Notes under the pieces: model-generated
What the model saw: only the letters and a program-made list of their open reading frames with translations
What the model was told of the DNA's origin: nothing
Databases searched by the model: none
Assembly (NCBI RefSeq): GCF_030209575.1
Contig: NZ_JARVRS010000001.1
Location: forward strand, 3,596,001-3,660,000
Direction: 5' to 3'
DNA length: 64,000 nucleotides
Source of the DNA: Leifsonia sp. fls2-241-R2A-40a
Lineage (GTDB): Bacteria > Actinomycetota > Actinomycetes > Actinomycetales > Microbacteriaceae
Program-made: the position numbers and the translations under genes
Shown here: in pieces, positions 24,694 through 31,995 of the stretch
Position numbering within the stretch: the stretch's first letter is position 1
Layout: each line of letters begins with the position of its first letter

Positions 24694-26094
24694 TTACCAG
24701 CTGGTGTCGCTGGTGTACGGGTCGACCGCGTTGACCTTGAGGTCGACCGGCATCGTGGTCTTGCCGGTCGTCGACCGGTACGCGCACCCGGTCGCGAAGG
24801 TCGCGGTGGTATCCGGGGTGGCGTCGCAGAAGGTGGCGAGGGCGGTGCGGAGCTGGCCGACGGTGACCTTGCCGGAGGTGAGCCCAGAGCTGACCGCCTT
24901 GGTTAGGTCGGTGTTGTTCGCCGGGTCGCCGCAGGACCAGACGGAGATGCCGCCGGTCTTCGCCGCGGTGAGCCCGTACGTGACCGCGTTGCCGTCCTGG
25001 TCCGGGAGGCAGAGTCGGGTGAGACCACCGGGCAGGGTGACCACGCCGGGCATCGCCGCCCACTCGCGGGTCACGGACAGGGTCTGCGGGGACGCGTCCT
25101 GGTACGACTGCGACCGGCCGATCTGAACCGGGGCGCCCTCCTGGCACACCTGCCAGGTGCCGGCGCTGTCCGGGTTCGTGCAGACGATCGGCACGATGGC
25201 GCCCTTCGCGGCTGCCGGGTTCCCGACCAGGTTGACGCTGAACGTCAGCTTGCCGCCGGAGAACTTTGCGGCCGCGTCCGCGGACAGGATGGCCGACTTC
25301 CCGTACGGGGCCGACAGCGGACCGCGGACGGCCAGCTGCGGGACGGTGACCACCGTCTTGCCGTTGCCGCGGGTGGTGACGCTGATGAGGGCGGTGCCGA
25401 TCTTCTCCGTCTTTCCGGTGACGGGGTTCGTCCAGGGGGTCGGGGCGCCGGGGTGGGCGTTCAGCGCGGCGGGGAGGCTGTTCAGCTTCGCGAGAGAGAG
25501 CTTCCGAGTGGACAGCTGCTGGAACGCGGCATCCTGCGCGGCGGTGGTTCCGATCGAGGCGGAGTTGCAGGCGAAGCCGGGCCCGTACGCGACCGCGTCC
25601 AGCGCCAGCGCGCCGCTCGCGGTCGTCAGCGGCACCTCCGTGTCGCCGAAGTCCAGGGCGGAGAACACGGTCGAGTGCGCGGCACAGAACTCCGGGCCCG
25701 GGGCGTACGCCGGGAGGGCCTTCGCGTTCGTCGCCGGCAGGTAGCGAGCGGTCGAGCGGTCGCCGTCCGCGGCCGGGTAGCCGGTGACGTTCTCCCAGCC
25801 GGAGCCGCTGATCGAGCGGAGCGGCGAGACGGTCTGGTCGGCGGCGCCGAGTTCGCAGTGTGCCCAGTGCTGGCGGCCCTTCGCACCGGTCAGGTCCCAG
25901 CAGAAGACGGGGATGAGGTTCCCGGTGAGCCTCTGGCCGGGCTTGGCCACCTCGACGGTGGTGTTCTTCCCGTAGGTGGCGGTCAGCGTCTTCACGAACG
26001 CGGGGTCGGCCTGCTGGGTGGAGCAGCTGGTCAGGGACAGCGCCGCGACGGCCGCGAGAACGGCGGCGGCGATTGGGATGAGCTTCTTCTTCAA
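24694..26094 (-). CDS. Large lipoprotein of the transfer operon
   Basis: 466 residues, lipobox LTSC (Cys24), then an all-outside protein with eight or more cysteines in pairs (VFCWDL, AHCELG, EFCAAH, FACNSA, VCTNP, VCQEG, LCLPDQ, SCGDP, FCDATP, GCAYRS) that should form disulfides. Internal similarity between CTNPDSAGTWQVCQEG and CWDLTGAKGRQHWAHCELG suggests two related halves. No known family. Its place in the operon suggests an outside part of the conjugation apparatus. Confidence 0.68.
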   Translation of the reverse strand: MKKKLIPIAAAVLAAVAALSLTSCSTQQADPAFVKTLTATYGKNTTVEVAKPGQRLTGNLIPVFCWDLTGAKGRQHWAHCELGAADQTVSPLRSISGSGWENVTGYPAADGDRSTARYLPATNAKALPAYAPGPEFCAAHSTVFSALDFGDTEVPLTTASGALALDAVAYGPGFACNSASIGTTAAQDAAFQQLSTRKLSLAKLNSLPAALNAHPGAPTPWTNPVTGKTEKIGTALISVTTRGNGKTVVTVPQLAVRGPLSAPYGKSAILSADAAAKFSGGKLTFSVNLVGNPAAAKGAIVPIVCTNPDSAGTWQVCQEGAPVQIGRSQSYQDASPQTLSVTREWAAMPGVVTLPGGLTRLCLPDQDGNAVTYGLTAAKTGGISVWSCGDPANNTDLTKAVSSGLTSGKVTVGQLRTALATFCDATPDTTATFATGCAYRSTTGKTTMPVDLKVNAVDPYTSDTSW

Positions 26095-26106
26095 CGCGCC
26101 CCTCCC

Positions 26107-26430
26107 CTAGTAGCCGACGTTCTGCACGCTGGACAGGACCGCGATCGCCAGGCCGATCATGCCGAGCACCGTGACGGCGGCTAGAACCGCGGTCACCTTC
26201 GCGATGCGCGCGGTGGCGGTGAGAGCACGGACATCAGCCTTGGTGAGGGTGGCTGGCTCATGCGCGTCGTGGGCGTGGCGGACGCCGGCAACGGACTGCG
26301 CGGCGACGGCCGACTTCGCCCGCGCGGCGACCGACTGGGCGACCGGAGCGGCGAAGGACTTCGCCTGCTGCGCGGCGGCCTGCGCACGAGCCGCGAACGA
26401 GACGTGAACCTCGGAAGGGGTATTGGACAT
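26107..26430 (-). CDS. Small single-span membrane protein (107 aa)
   Basis: An Ala-rich helical N-terminus (about 10-50) with VAARAKSAVAAQSVAG, then one membrane helix (about 78-102: VTAVLAAVTVLGMIGLAIAV). It is separated by 12 bp from the lipoprotein downstream. Role unknown; likely part of the same envelope complex. Confidence 0.65.
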   Translation of the reverse strand: MSNTPSEVHVSFAARAQAAAQQAKSFAAPVAQSVAARAKSAVAAQSVAGVRHAHDAHEPATLTKADVRALTATARIAKVTAVLAAVTVLGMIGLAIAVLSSVQNVGY

Positions 26431-26487
26431 GGTGGCTGCTGAGCCTCTCTGCTGAGGGAGAGAACACCGGTTGGTGCCCCAACTCCA

Positions 26488-26516
26488 CAGAGGCGGCAGA
26501 TCGGGCCACCCTGGAC
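26488..26516 (-). promoter_or_regulatory. Motif A copy with upstream GTCCA (N18 spacing)
   Basis: On the minus strand GTCCA (26512-26516) and CCTCTG (26488-26493) are 18 bp apart, with TGCCGCCTCTG as the motif core. The same GTCCA-N18-CCTCTG form is found at 29846 and 37269. It is 58 bp before the start of the 107-aa gene. Confidence 0.65.
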
Positions 26517-26538
26517 GGTTCAGGCGGCCCGATCTGGT

Positions 26539-28308
26539 TCAGTAGTCCGGCGGCTCCGGGATCTCGTCGTCAGCCGGCGGGGTGGGATCCGCGAAGGGTT
26601 CCAGGTCGGCCAGCGAGAACGAGACCTCGCCGCGCTTCACCTTGGTCGGGTCGGTGGCGTCCCGTCGCGCTGGGTGGCGAGGCGTGGTGACCGCGGAGTC
26701 CTCCCGGGGCGACCTGAGCTGCTGACCACGCGGTGCCCCGATCGACTCGAGGTACGCCGCCTGGTTGGGGATGTATCCGACCCGGAAGCCGGCAACCTCG
26801 CCACCCTCTGTGGCTCCGACGGCGAGACCGCGGCTCACACCGTCATTGAGGTCCGAGATCTCATCCACGGCCAGCGGGAGGTTGTTCGCATCGAACACCA
26901 TGCCGAGCAGTGTGTTCGGCGGCACCTTCTTCGGCGGGATGAGATAGAGCGCCGTGCCGAGGTTGGCGCGTGTCTCACCGTCGAGCATGTGCGCGTAGGC
27001 GGTCTGTGAACCGATCAGGAGGTGGACACCCGACGAGCGGGCCTCGCGAGCGATCTTGGCCACATACTTCTTGATCTGAGCCTTCGCGTTCGCCTCCTCT
27101 TGCCATTCCAGCAGGATGGGGTCGTCACGCTCGAGGCCCACTGGCTTCGCCTCGGGCGAGATCAGCGAGGAGTACTCGTCGATGACCACGAGGATGGGGC
27201 GGACGCCGAGCTGCGGCGGGAGCTTGCTCCAATCAGCGGCGTGATGCTCGTTGTTCAGATTCACCCGCTCTTCGACCTCGACATAGACCGACTTGAGGAT
27301 GCTCGCTGCCTGTTCCAGGCCTTTCGGTCCGAGGCCGGTGACGGCGAACGCGTCGCAGTACGGTTCGATGTCCCTGATGCCGTTGCCCTTCTTCACTTCG
27401 TCGATGAAGACGACCCGGAAGCCGCGAGCAATCGCGCTCAGAATGGCCTGCGCGATGTACACGGTCTTACCGGAGCCCGTGCCGCCGACAGCCATGCTGT
27501 GCGGTCCCGAGGTGAGGTCCACCTCGAAGGGGGCGCCGTCGGCCTTGACGCCAACCTGCCAGCGCTCCCACTTGGTTGGGTCGATCTTCGCGGGCAGCAG
27601 GGTCGTTCCGTCCACCACCTTCGGCAGCTGACGCGCGCGCCGGTATGACAGGGTGACCCGGTTGTTGTAGGTGTCCGCCTCGACCGCCCAGGATGAGGTG
27701 TCCGGGCTTCCGTTGTTGGCCCACGACGGGATGATGTCCCGCAGCTTGTTGAGCGCGGTCTCCCCCAGCGGCGGCAGCCCGCCGAGGACGACGCTGTCGA
27801 TGCGGCCGAGGCCGGTTTCCTCGTCCACGGCCCAGTCGACGGCGCAGGAGACGTTCCACGGTCCGAAGGTCGGACTGACGAGCGCTGCGGCGCGGTCACG
27901 GATCGTCTTCGTCACGGGGAGCAGCCAGGCGGCGAGGCCGCCGCGGTGCGGGTCGAACGCGACCAGCGCGCGTCCGTCGTACAGCTCAGGGACTTTCGCC
28001 TCGAGAGCCGCGATCTCCTGCGGGCGGAGACCCGGCTTGCTGAACACCGCGGTTACACCGGGGAGGACCTCGGGAGTCTGGTCAATCGCGACGATGAGGA
28101 ACCGACGGTCCGGTGAGATCATCTCGATGTGAGCGTTCGGGCCGCAGTGGTCCTTCACGTAGCGGACGAGCACCGGCCACGCCTCGTCGGTGATCGGCTC
28201 CGCGGCGGGGTTGCCGCCGGTCAGGTCGAGCGTGACCTTGCGGGGCATCGCAGGCGACACGAATGCCGCCTGCGATGCACCGTTGTTAGGGAGAGGAACC
28301 TCGAACAC
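26539..28308 (-). CDS. FtsK/SpoIIIE (TraB-like) DNA-translocase ATPase
   Basis: 589 residues. Walker A GGTGSGKT at 275-282, Walker B ILVVIDEYSSL at 372-382, followed by SSGVHLLIGSQTA with the sensor Gln. N-terminal 230 residues form an alpha/beta domain not recognised. The family pumps double-stranded DNA in conjugation of actinobacterial elements. Start GTG at 28308 has GGAGAGGAG before it, 12 bp after the upstream stop. The C-terminus is Asp/Pro-rich (PTPPADDEIPEPPDY) and lacks an obvious gamma domain. It heads the DNA-moving part of the transfer system. Confidence 0.85.
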   Translation of the reverse strand: MFEVPLPNNGASQAAFVSPAMPRKVTLDLTGGNPAAEPITDEAWPVLVRYVKDHCGPNAHIEMISPDRRFLIVAIDQTPEVLPGVTAVFSKPGLRPQEIAALEAKVPELYDGRALVAFDPHRGGLAAWLLPVTKTIRDRAAALVSPTFGPWNVSCAVDWAVDEETGLGRIDSVVLGGLPPLGETALNKLRDIIPSWANNGSPDTSSWAVEADTYNNRVTLSYRRARQLPKVVDGTTLLPAKIDPTKWERWQVGVKADGAPFEVDLTSGPHSMAVGGTGSGKTVYIAQAILSAIARGFRVVFIDEVKKGNGIRDIEPYCDAFAVTGLGPKGLEQAASILKSVYVEVEERVNLNNEHHAADWSKLPPQLGVRPILVVIDEYSSLISPEAKPVGLERDDPILLEWQEEANAKAQIKKYVAKIAREARSSGVHLLIGSQTAYAHMLDGETRANLGTALYLIPPKKVPPNTLLGMVFDANNLPLAVDEISDLNDGVSRGLAVGATEGGEVAGFRVGYIPNQAAYLESIGAPRGQQLRSPREDSAVTTPRHPARRDATDPTKVKRGEVSFSLADLEPFADPTPPADDEIPEPPDY

Positions 28309-28319
28309 CTCCTCTCCTC

Positions 28320-29582
28320 TCAGGCCCGGAACTGCTGGAACGGGGCGGCTGCCGGCTGCTGGGGCTGGCCCTGCTGGGCCTGCACCTGCGCCGCGTACTC
28401 CGCGAACGACGGAGCAGCCGCCGGAGCCGCCTGCTGCGGCGCCTGGGCCGGCTGAGCCGGTGCCTGCGGCACGTACGTCGCCGGGTTGAACGTCGGGCCT
28501 GTCGGAGCCTGCTGCGGCGCCTGAGGGGCGTACCCGGCCGGGTTGAACGCCGGGGCGGCGGCCGGGGCGATGTTCGCCCACGGGTTCTGCGCGTCGGTGT
28601 CCAGGCCGATGACCAGACCGCCGGAGGCCGCCATGTGCTGGCGCAGCTGCTTGGTCTCGTCGGTGGCGAGGCCGAGGATGAGCGTCTGGCCCTGGGCGGC
28701 GACGAACTCGAGCTCCGGCACGTCGAGGAAGCCCTCAGCGGCGATGCGCGCCAGCGTGGTGTTGACCTTCTCAGCGGTGATCAGACCGTGAGCATAGAAG
28801 TCCGTCGGGATGTTCTGCACGACGAGGGCGTGATTTTCGACGTCCCAGCCGACCTGGACACCCCACTCCTGCAGCTTCCGCTCGGACAGCGACGGGTCCT
28901 TAGCCAGCTCCAGCACCGCGGCGACGAGCGGGCGGAACTGGGAGAAGTCGGCGCGGGCCTGGTCGATCTCGGCGCGCATGCGGTCGCGTTCTTCGATGCC
29001 GACTTTCACGTAGACGGCGGCGCGGAACAGCGACGGGATGAGCGCGATCACACTCAGCATGGTCGGGGCGAACTCGACGCTGACGACGGCGGCGGCGATG
29101 GTGACCCAATGGGCGACCTTCGCGGCCAGGCGCACCCACCGCTTGTTCCCGGTGGTCCACCACTGCTTGTCAATCGCAGCGAAGTCGGCACGGCTAAGCG
29201 TGAGCCCGTTGGCTGCGGCGATGCGTCGGACGATGATGAACGGCGCGAACCAGGTCATCAGAGCGACCGGGACGGCCAGGAAGAGGTTCAGCGGCAGCGG
29301 GAGGATGGGCGCGAGAAACCACACCAGCAGTGCCGGAGCGATGACCTGGAAGACCGCCGCCCAGGTGGCCGCGACCTGCTTGTGAACGTACTCGCCCTGC
29401 GCGCGGAGCTGCTCGCGGGCCGCGACGGCCTCAGGGTTGTCGTTGAGAATGCCTCGGAAGCCGCCGTAGTAGATGGCGACGATCGGGGAGATGAAGAGGA
29501 ATCCGACGCCCTTGAAGAGCAGCCAGAGCATGGAGTCGCCCTGCTTGGCCTGCGGAGCCGGCTGGTTGGTGGTGGTGGTCAT
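28320..29582 (-). CDS. Membrane protein with Pro/Gln/Ala-rich tail (420 aa)
   Basis: Three or four membrane helices in the first 190 residues (FKGVGFLFISPIVAIYYGG, FQVIAPALLVWFLAPILPL, LFLAVPVALMTWFAPFII and one more), a soluble helical middle (about 195-330: RADFSQFRPLVAAVLELAKD, WGVQVGWDVENHALVV) and a tail of repeated F-N-P-A-x-Y with Pro, Gln and Ala (about 340-420). It stands directly before the motor gene with 11 bp between, so it is likely the membrane anchor for that ATPase. Confidence 0.68.
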   Translation of the reverse strand: MTTTTNQPAPQAKQGDSMLWLLFKGVGFLFISPIVAIYYGGFRGILNDNPEAVAAREQLRAQGEYVHKQVAATWAAVFQVIAPALLVWFLAPILPLPLNLFLAVPVALMTWFAPFIIVRRIAAANGLTLSRADFAAIDKQWWTTGNKRWVRLAAKVAHWVTIAAAVVSVEFAPTMLSVIALIPSLFRAAVYVKVGIEERDRMRAEIDQARADFSQFRPLVAAVLELAKDPSLSERKLQEWGVQVGWDVENHALVVQNIPTDFYAHGLITAEKVNTTLARIAAEGFLDVPELEFVAAQGQTLILGLATDETKQLRQHMAASGGLVIGLDTDAQNPWANIAPAAAPAFNPAGYAPQAPQQAPTGPTFNPATYVPQAPAQPAQAPQQAAPAAAPSFAEYAAQVQAQQGQPQQPAAAPFQQFRA

Positions 29583-29632
29583 GGGTTCGTTCTCCTGGTT
29601 CTCTTTGATGGGTGGTGCCGGTTGGTGGTCGG

Positions 29633-29806
29633 TTACTGGCTGTTCAGGTAGCGGGCGATGCCGACCCCGGCGGCGACGCCGGCGGCGATCGGGACGATGA
29701 AGATGGCGGCGAGGGCGAGGTAGGCGGCGAGGAATACGGCGGCGAGACCAACGCCGACGGCGACGGTCGCCACGAAGGCGAGTGTGGCGATCGCGATGGT
29801 CTTCAT
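29633..29806 (-). CDS. Small hydrophobic protein (57 aa)
   Basis: MKTIAIATLAFVATVAVG followed by a second hydrophobic stretch (LAAVFLAAYLALAAIFIVPI) and Gly/Ala-rich end (AAGVAAGVGIARYLNSQ). Two membrane helices with Gly and Ala patterns like small pilin- or VirB-type subunits. GAGAGGAAC precedes the ATG. Its own copy of motif A lies 40 bp upstream. Confidence 0.6.
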   Translation of the reverse strand: MKTIAIATLAFVATVAVGVGLAAVFLAAYLALAAIFIVPIAAGVAAGVGIARYLNSQ

Positions 29807-29845
29807 AGGGCAGTTCCTCTCGGTTGTTGGTGGTTCCTGCCGCTA

Positions 29846-29874
29846 CAGAGGTGGCAGATCGGCAGGGGTTGGAC
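29846..29874 (-). promoter_or_regulatory. Motif A copy with upstream GTCCA (N18 spacing)
   Basis: GTCCA at 29870-29874 and CCTCTG at 29846-29851 on the minus strand, 18 bp apart, with TGCCACCTCTG as the core. It stands 40 bp before the 57-aa gene and is also a weak inverted repeat with the CTGCCG around it. Confidence 0.65.
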
Positions 29875-30055
29875 GGATCTGGGCGGGACTCACCGGCGGA
29901 AAGGAAAAGAACCGGCGACTCCCGCCGCGGTCACGACGCTGTGACCGCGGGGCCGAGGAGTGGGAGAAGGAGGTCTCCTCGGCGGCTGGTGTGGTTGAGG
30001 TGGCGGGCTCCCGGGACGGAGAGGGGCGAGGCGTCCGAGAGCCCGCCGCGGGTCA

Positions 30056-30445
30056 CTACTTCGTGGCCCGCTTGGAGGCGGTGCGGTCCGCCTCGGCTCG
30101 TCGCTCGGCGTCGGCGAGCAGCCGGCGGAGCGTGTCGACGTCGGATTGGGCGACCCGGCGCTTGCGCCAGCTCGGGCGGGTGAACGCGGTTTGGAGGGCG
30201 GCCTCCTGACGGTGGGCCTCCTGGATCTCGTCGCCGACGATGGTGAACGCAAGTACGAGCACGGAGGCGGACAAGACGAGAGCGGCGATTCCGAGGCTGC
30301 CTGGCCACGCGTTCCACACGTGGAGGGCGGCGGTCAGGATGAGAGCGGCGATGGATGCTACGGTCACCGCGGCGCTGACAGCCACAGCCCAAACCGTGGA
30401 GGTCGCGTGCGGGCCGGTGGCGATGAGATGAGCCTTGCGAGTCAT
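30056..30445 (-). CDS. Two-span membrane protein (129 aa)
   Basis: Two membrane helices (about 18-42 and 48-70: VWAVAVSAAVTVASIAALIL, LGIAALVLSASVLVLAFTIV) and a basic cytoplasmic tail with a coiled coil (QEAALQTAFTRPSWRKRR, LRRLLADAERRAEADR). It belongs to the leftward unit. No family recognised. Confidence 0.65.
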   Translation of the reverse strand: MTRKAHLIATGPHATSTVWAVAVSAAVTVASIAALILTAALHVWNAWPGSLGIAALVLSASVLVLAFTIVGDEIQEAHRQEAALQTAFTRPSWRKRRVAQSDVDTLRRLLADAERRAEADRTASKRATK

Positions 30446-30464
30446 GGGTGGTTCCTTCCTGGTC

Positions 30465-30869
30465 TCAGTGGTGCTTGGTTGGCGTGTAGTCGAGGTAGCG
30501 GATGACGGCGTTCGGGTCGGCGGTCTGCGCCGCGTTGCGGAGCCCGCGGACGGTCGCTTCGATCGCCTCGGTGAGGACACTTCGGCCGAACTGTCCCGAT
30601 CCGTCCCACTGGTAGGACCGGACGCCGGCGAAGACCCGGCGGTCACCGAACAGGACGACCAGGTCCTCGAATGCGACGTCCCGGGCCGGCACGATGACCG
30701 GCAGCCGGATCGCGTCGACCATGCCGACCTGCGGGGCGGCGTATTGGCGGGTGACCGGGTCGATGAGCCTGCGCGTCCGGCAGATCCAGTCGATGGTCTC
30801 CGCGACGAAGGTGACATGGCGGAAGGCGCCGGTCAGCGTGGCCGGAGCGAGGGTGGAAGCGGTGATCAT
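30465..30869 (-). CDS. Hypothetical protein (134 aa)
   Basis: A soluble alpha/beta protein: FRHVTFVAETIDWICRTRRLI, then RDVAFEDLVVLFGDRRVFAGVRSYQWDG and a C-terminal helix. The segment LVVLFGDRRVF repeats a strand-turn-strand pattern; no family is recognised. The start follows GGAGGAGAACACC, and the gene is 19 bp ahead of the two-span protein. Confidence 0.6.
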   Translation of the reverse strand: MITASTLAPATLTGAFRHVTFVAETIDWICRTRRLIDPVTRQYAAPQVGMVDAIRLPVIVPARDVAFEDLVVLFGDRRVFAGVRSYQWDGSGQFGRSVLTEAIEATVRGLRNAAQTADPNAVIRYLDYTPTKHH

Positions 30870-30891
30870 GGTGTTCTCCTCCTGCCCCGGG

Positions 30892-31251
30892 TCACGCTGC
30901 GGTGGTCTGGTAACCGGCTGTCGCCCGGGCGGCGAGCTCGCGGCGTGCCGCGATCTCTAGCGCCTGGGTGAACGCGGTGAGGGTGAGCGTCGCCGTCTCG
31001 CTGACGGTGTCGTAGCCCTCATGGCGCAGGCCGACGAAGCGGTTGTCCGCGTCGAAGACGGTGGCGAGGACGACCACGCGATCACCCGGCAGGGTGAGGA
31101 TCGAGGCGTCGAACGTGGCGTCGGACGGGTCGCCGTCGATGCGGATGCGGTGCGCGCTGCGCTCGCCCTTCTCAATGGCGAGGACGGCCTGGCGGACGGT
31201 GTCGTCGCGCAGATCGCTCATCTCCGCGGTGATCTCGAGCTGGTTGATCAT
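30892..31251 (-). CDS. Hypothetical protein (119 aa), first gene of the leftward unit
   Basis: Soluble protein with beta strands (DATFDASILTLPGDRVVVLATVFD) and a long C-terminal helix (TLTAFTQALEIAARRELAAR). Start at 31251 has GGGAGGAGAAACC upstream. It lies immediately downstream of motif B and the promoter-hairpin array, making it the promoter-proximal gene of the transfer run. Confidence 0.6.
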   Translation of the reverse strand: MINQLEITAEMSDLRDDTVRQAVLAIEKGERSAHRIRIDGDPSDATFDASILTLPGDRVVVLATVFDADNRFVGLRHEGYDTVSETATLTLTAFTQALEIAARRELAARATAGYQTTAA

Positions 31252-31300
31252 GGTGGTTTCTCCTCCCGGGGTGGCTTGGTGTTGCACCCCTAACGAAGAA

Positions 31301-31331
31301 GATGTGGTCGGCGCCTTCGTTGGGCTCCCGC
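31301..31331 (-). promoter_or_regulatory. Motif B copy (GCGGGAG-N12-GCCGACCACATC)
   Basis: On the minus strand GCGGGAG (31325-31331) and GCCGACCACATC (31301-31312) are exactly 12 bp apart, and the motif ends about 50 bp before the start at 31251. Identical halves and spacing recur at 42488, 53941 and 54843. Confidence 0.7.
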
Positions 31332-31360
31332 AGTGGGTCTCGCGCGCTCCACGGGAAGGG

Positions 31361-31398
31361 GAAAGCCCCGCCCTGTCGGGAGCCAGGGCGGGGCTTTC
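31361..31398. terminator. 15-bp perfect hairpin
   Basis: GAAAGCCCCGCCCTG (31361-31375) pairs perfectly with 31384-31398 around an 8-base loop, with TTTCCCC following on the minus strand. It ends the array of short units before motif B. Confidence 0.75.
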
Positions 31399-31468
31399 AG
31401 CGGCCGGGGAGTGTTCCCGTCTCCGGGCCGCGCTGCTCGATCGGGAACAGCAAATCTGGGTGGTGGTG

Positions 31469-31500
31469 GCTGGCGGCGCATCCGATCCTGCGCCGCCAGC
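31469..31500. terminator. 12-bp perfect hairpin, unit 1 of the array
   Basis: GCTGGCGGCGCA (31469-31480) pairs with 31489-31500 around an 8-base loop. About 75 bp downstream of the motif A copy at 31573 on the minus strand. Confidence 0.6.
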
Positions 31501-31572
31501 CTGGAGGGGAGAGCGAACCACCGCTCGACGTCACGGGAAACCACCAAGCTGACCGGGACGTCGCACCTGATG

Positions 31573-31582
31573 TATGCGGCGG
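31573..31582 (-). promoter_or_regulatory. Motif A copy, array position 1
   Basis: CCGCCGCATACA read on the minus strand. Confidence 0.55.
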
Positions 31583-31593
31583 ACCATTGGGAG

Positions 31594-31637
31594 GCCGGCG
31601 GGCGGTTGGAAGGGACCAGAAGGTGCCGCCCGCCGGC
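31594..31637. terminator. 12-bp perfect hairpin, unit 2 of the array
   Basis: GCCGGCGGGCGG (31594-31605) pairs with 31626-31637 around a 20-base loop. Confidence 0.55.
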
Positions 31638-31673
31638 GGTGCGACAGTGTCGGAATACGCCGCAACGTCCATG

Positions 31674-31683
31674 TATGCGGCGG
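31674..31683 (-). promoter_or_regulatory. Motif A copy, array position 2
   Basis: CCGCCGCATACA read on the minus strand, the same ten-base core and following bases as array position 1. Confidence 0.55.
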
Positions 31684-31706
31684 AGCCGGATCAGGCGGGA
31701 ACGCGA

Positions 31707-31741
31707 AACCGCCGGCCCGAGTGATCAGCGGGCCAGCGGTT
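31707..31741. terminator. 13-bp hairpin with one mismatch, unit 3 of the array
   Basis: AACCGCCGGCCCG (31707-31719) pairs with 31729-31741 with one mismatch around a 9-base loop. TTTCG follows on the minus strand. Confidence 0.55.
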
Positions 31742-31824
31742 CGGTGGCGTCGGGGGCGCCGGTGAGGGAGATACGAGACGCGGATCGGGCTGACGAAACC
31801 GATCAGCGGCTTGTAGACGGTGAA

Positions 31825-31834
31825 TATGCGGCGG
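31825..31834 (-). promoter_or_regulatory. Motif A copy, array position 3
   Basis: CCGCCGCATATTC read on the minus strand. Confidence 0.55.
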
Positions 31835-31850
31835 AGAGGGTGGAATGGAA

Positions 31851-31878
31851 CAGCCCCCGGGCTGGTTCCCGGGGGCTG
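31851..31878. terminator. 11-bp perfect hairpin, unit 4 of the array
   Basis: CAGCCCCCGGG (31851-31861) pairs with 31868-31878 around a 6-base loop. It may also end the primase-helicase message. Confidence 0.65.
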
Positions 31879-31968
31879 CTCAAGAGGGGCAGTGACCGCT
31901 GCGCACCTCGTGGTTGGTGCCATGCAGAAGGACAACCGATTGGACTCCTGCCTGGCTACCAACTCCTA

Positions 31969-31978
31969 TATGCGGCGA
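31969..31978 (-). promoter_or_regulatory. Motif A copy, array position 4
   Basis: TCGCCGCATATAGG read on the minus strand, just past the stop codon of the primase-helicase gene, with GTCCA 19 bp upstream inside the gene end. Confidence 0.5.
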
Positions 31979-31995
31979 CTTCTCGCCATGCTGGA

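Larger units (their letters stand above)
31399..31995 (-). other. Promoter-hairpin array: possible tandem small RNAs
   Basis: This stretch has no gene I can support. Four copies of motif A (31969, 31825, 31674, 31573) all point left, spaced 144, 151 and 101 bp, and each is followed downstream by a strong hairpin (31851-31878, 31707-31741, 31594-31637, 31469-31500). If motif A is a promoter the units would give four RNAs of roughly 75-125 bases. The unit sequences between motif and hairpin are not obviously alike. Function is inference. Confidence 0.45.

Noticed and set aside
31531-31962. A 143-codon minus-strand frame through the promoter-hairpin array
   Set aside because: It runs through three motif A copies and two perfect hairpins and its product is Pro/Arg-rich without structure; no ribosome site.
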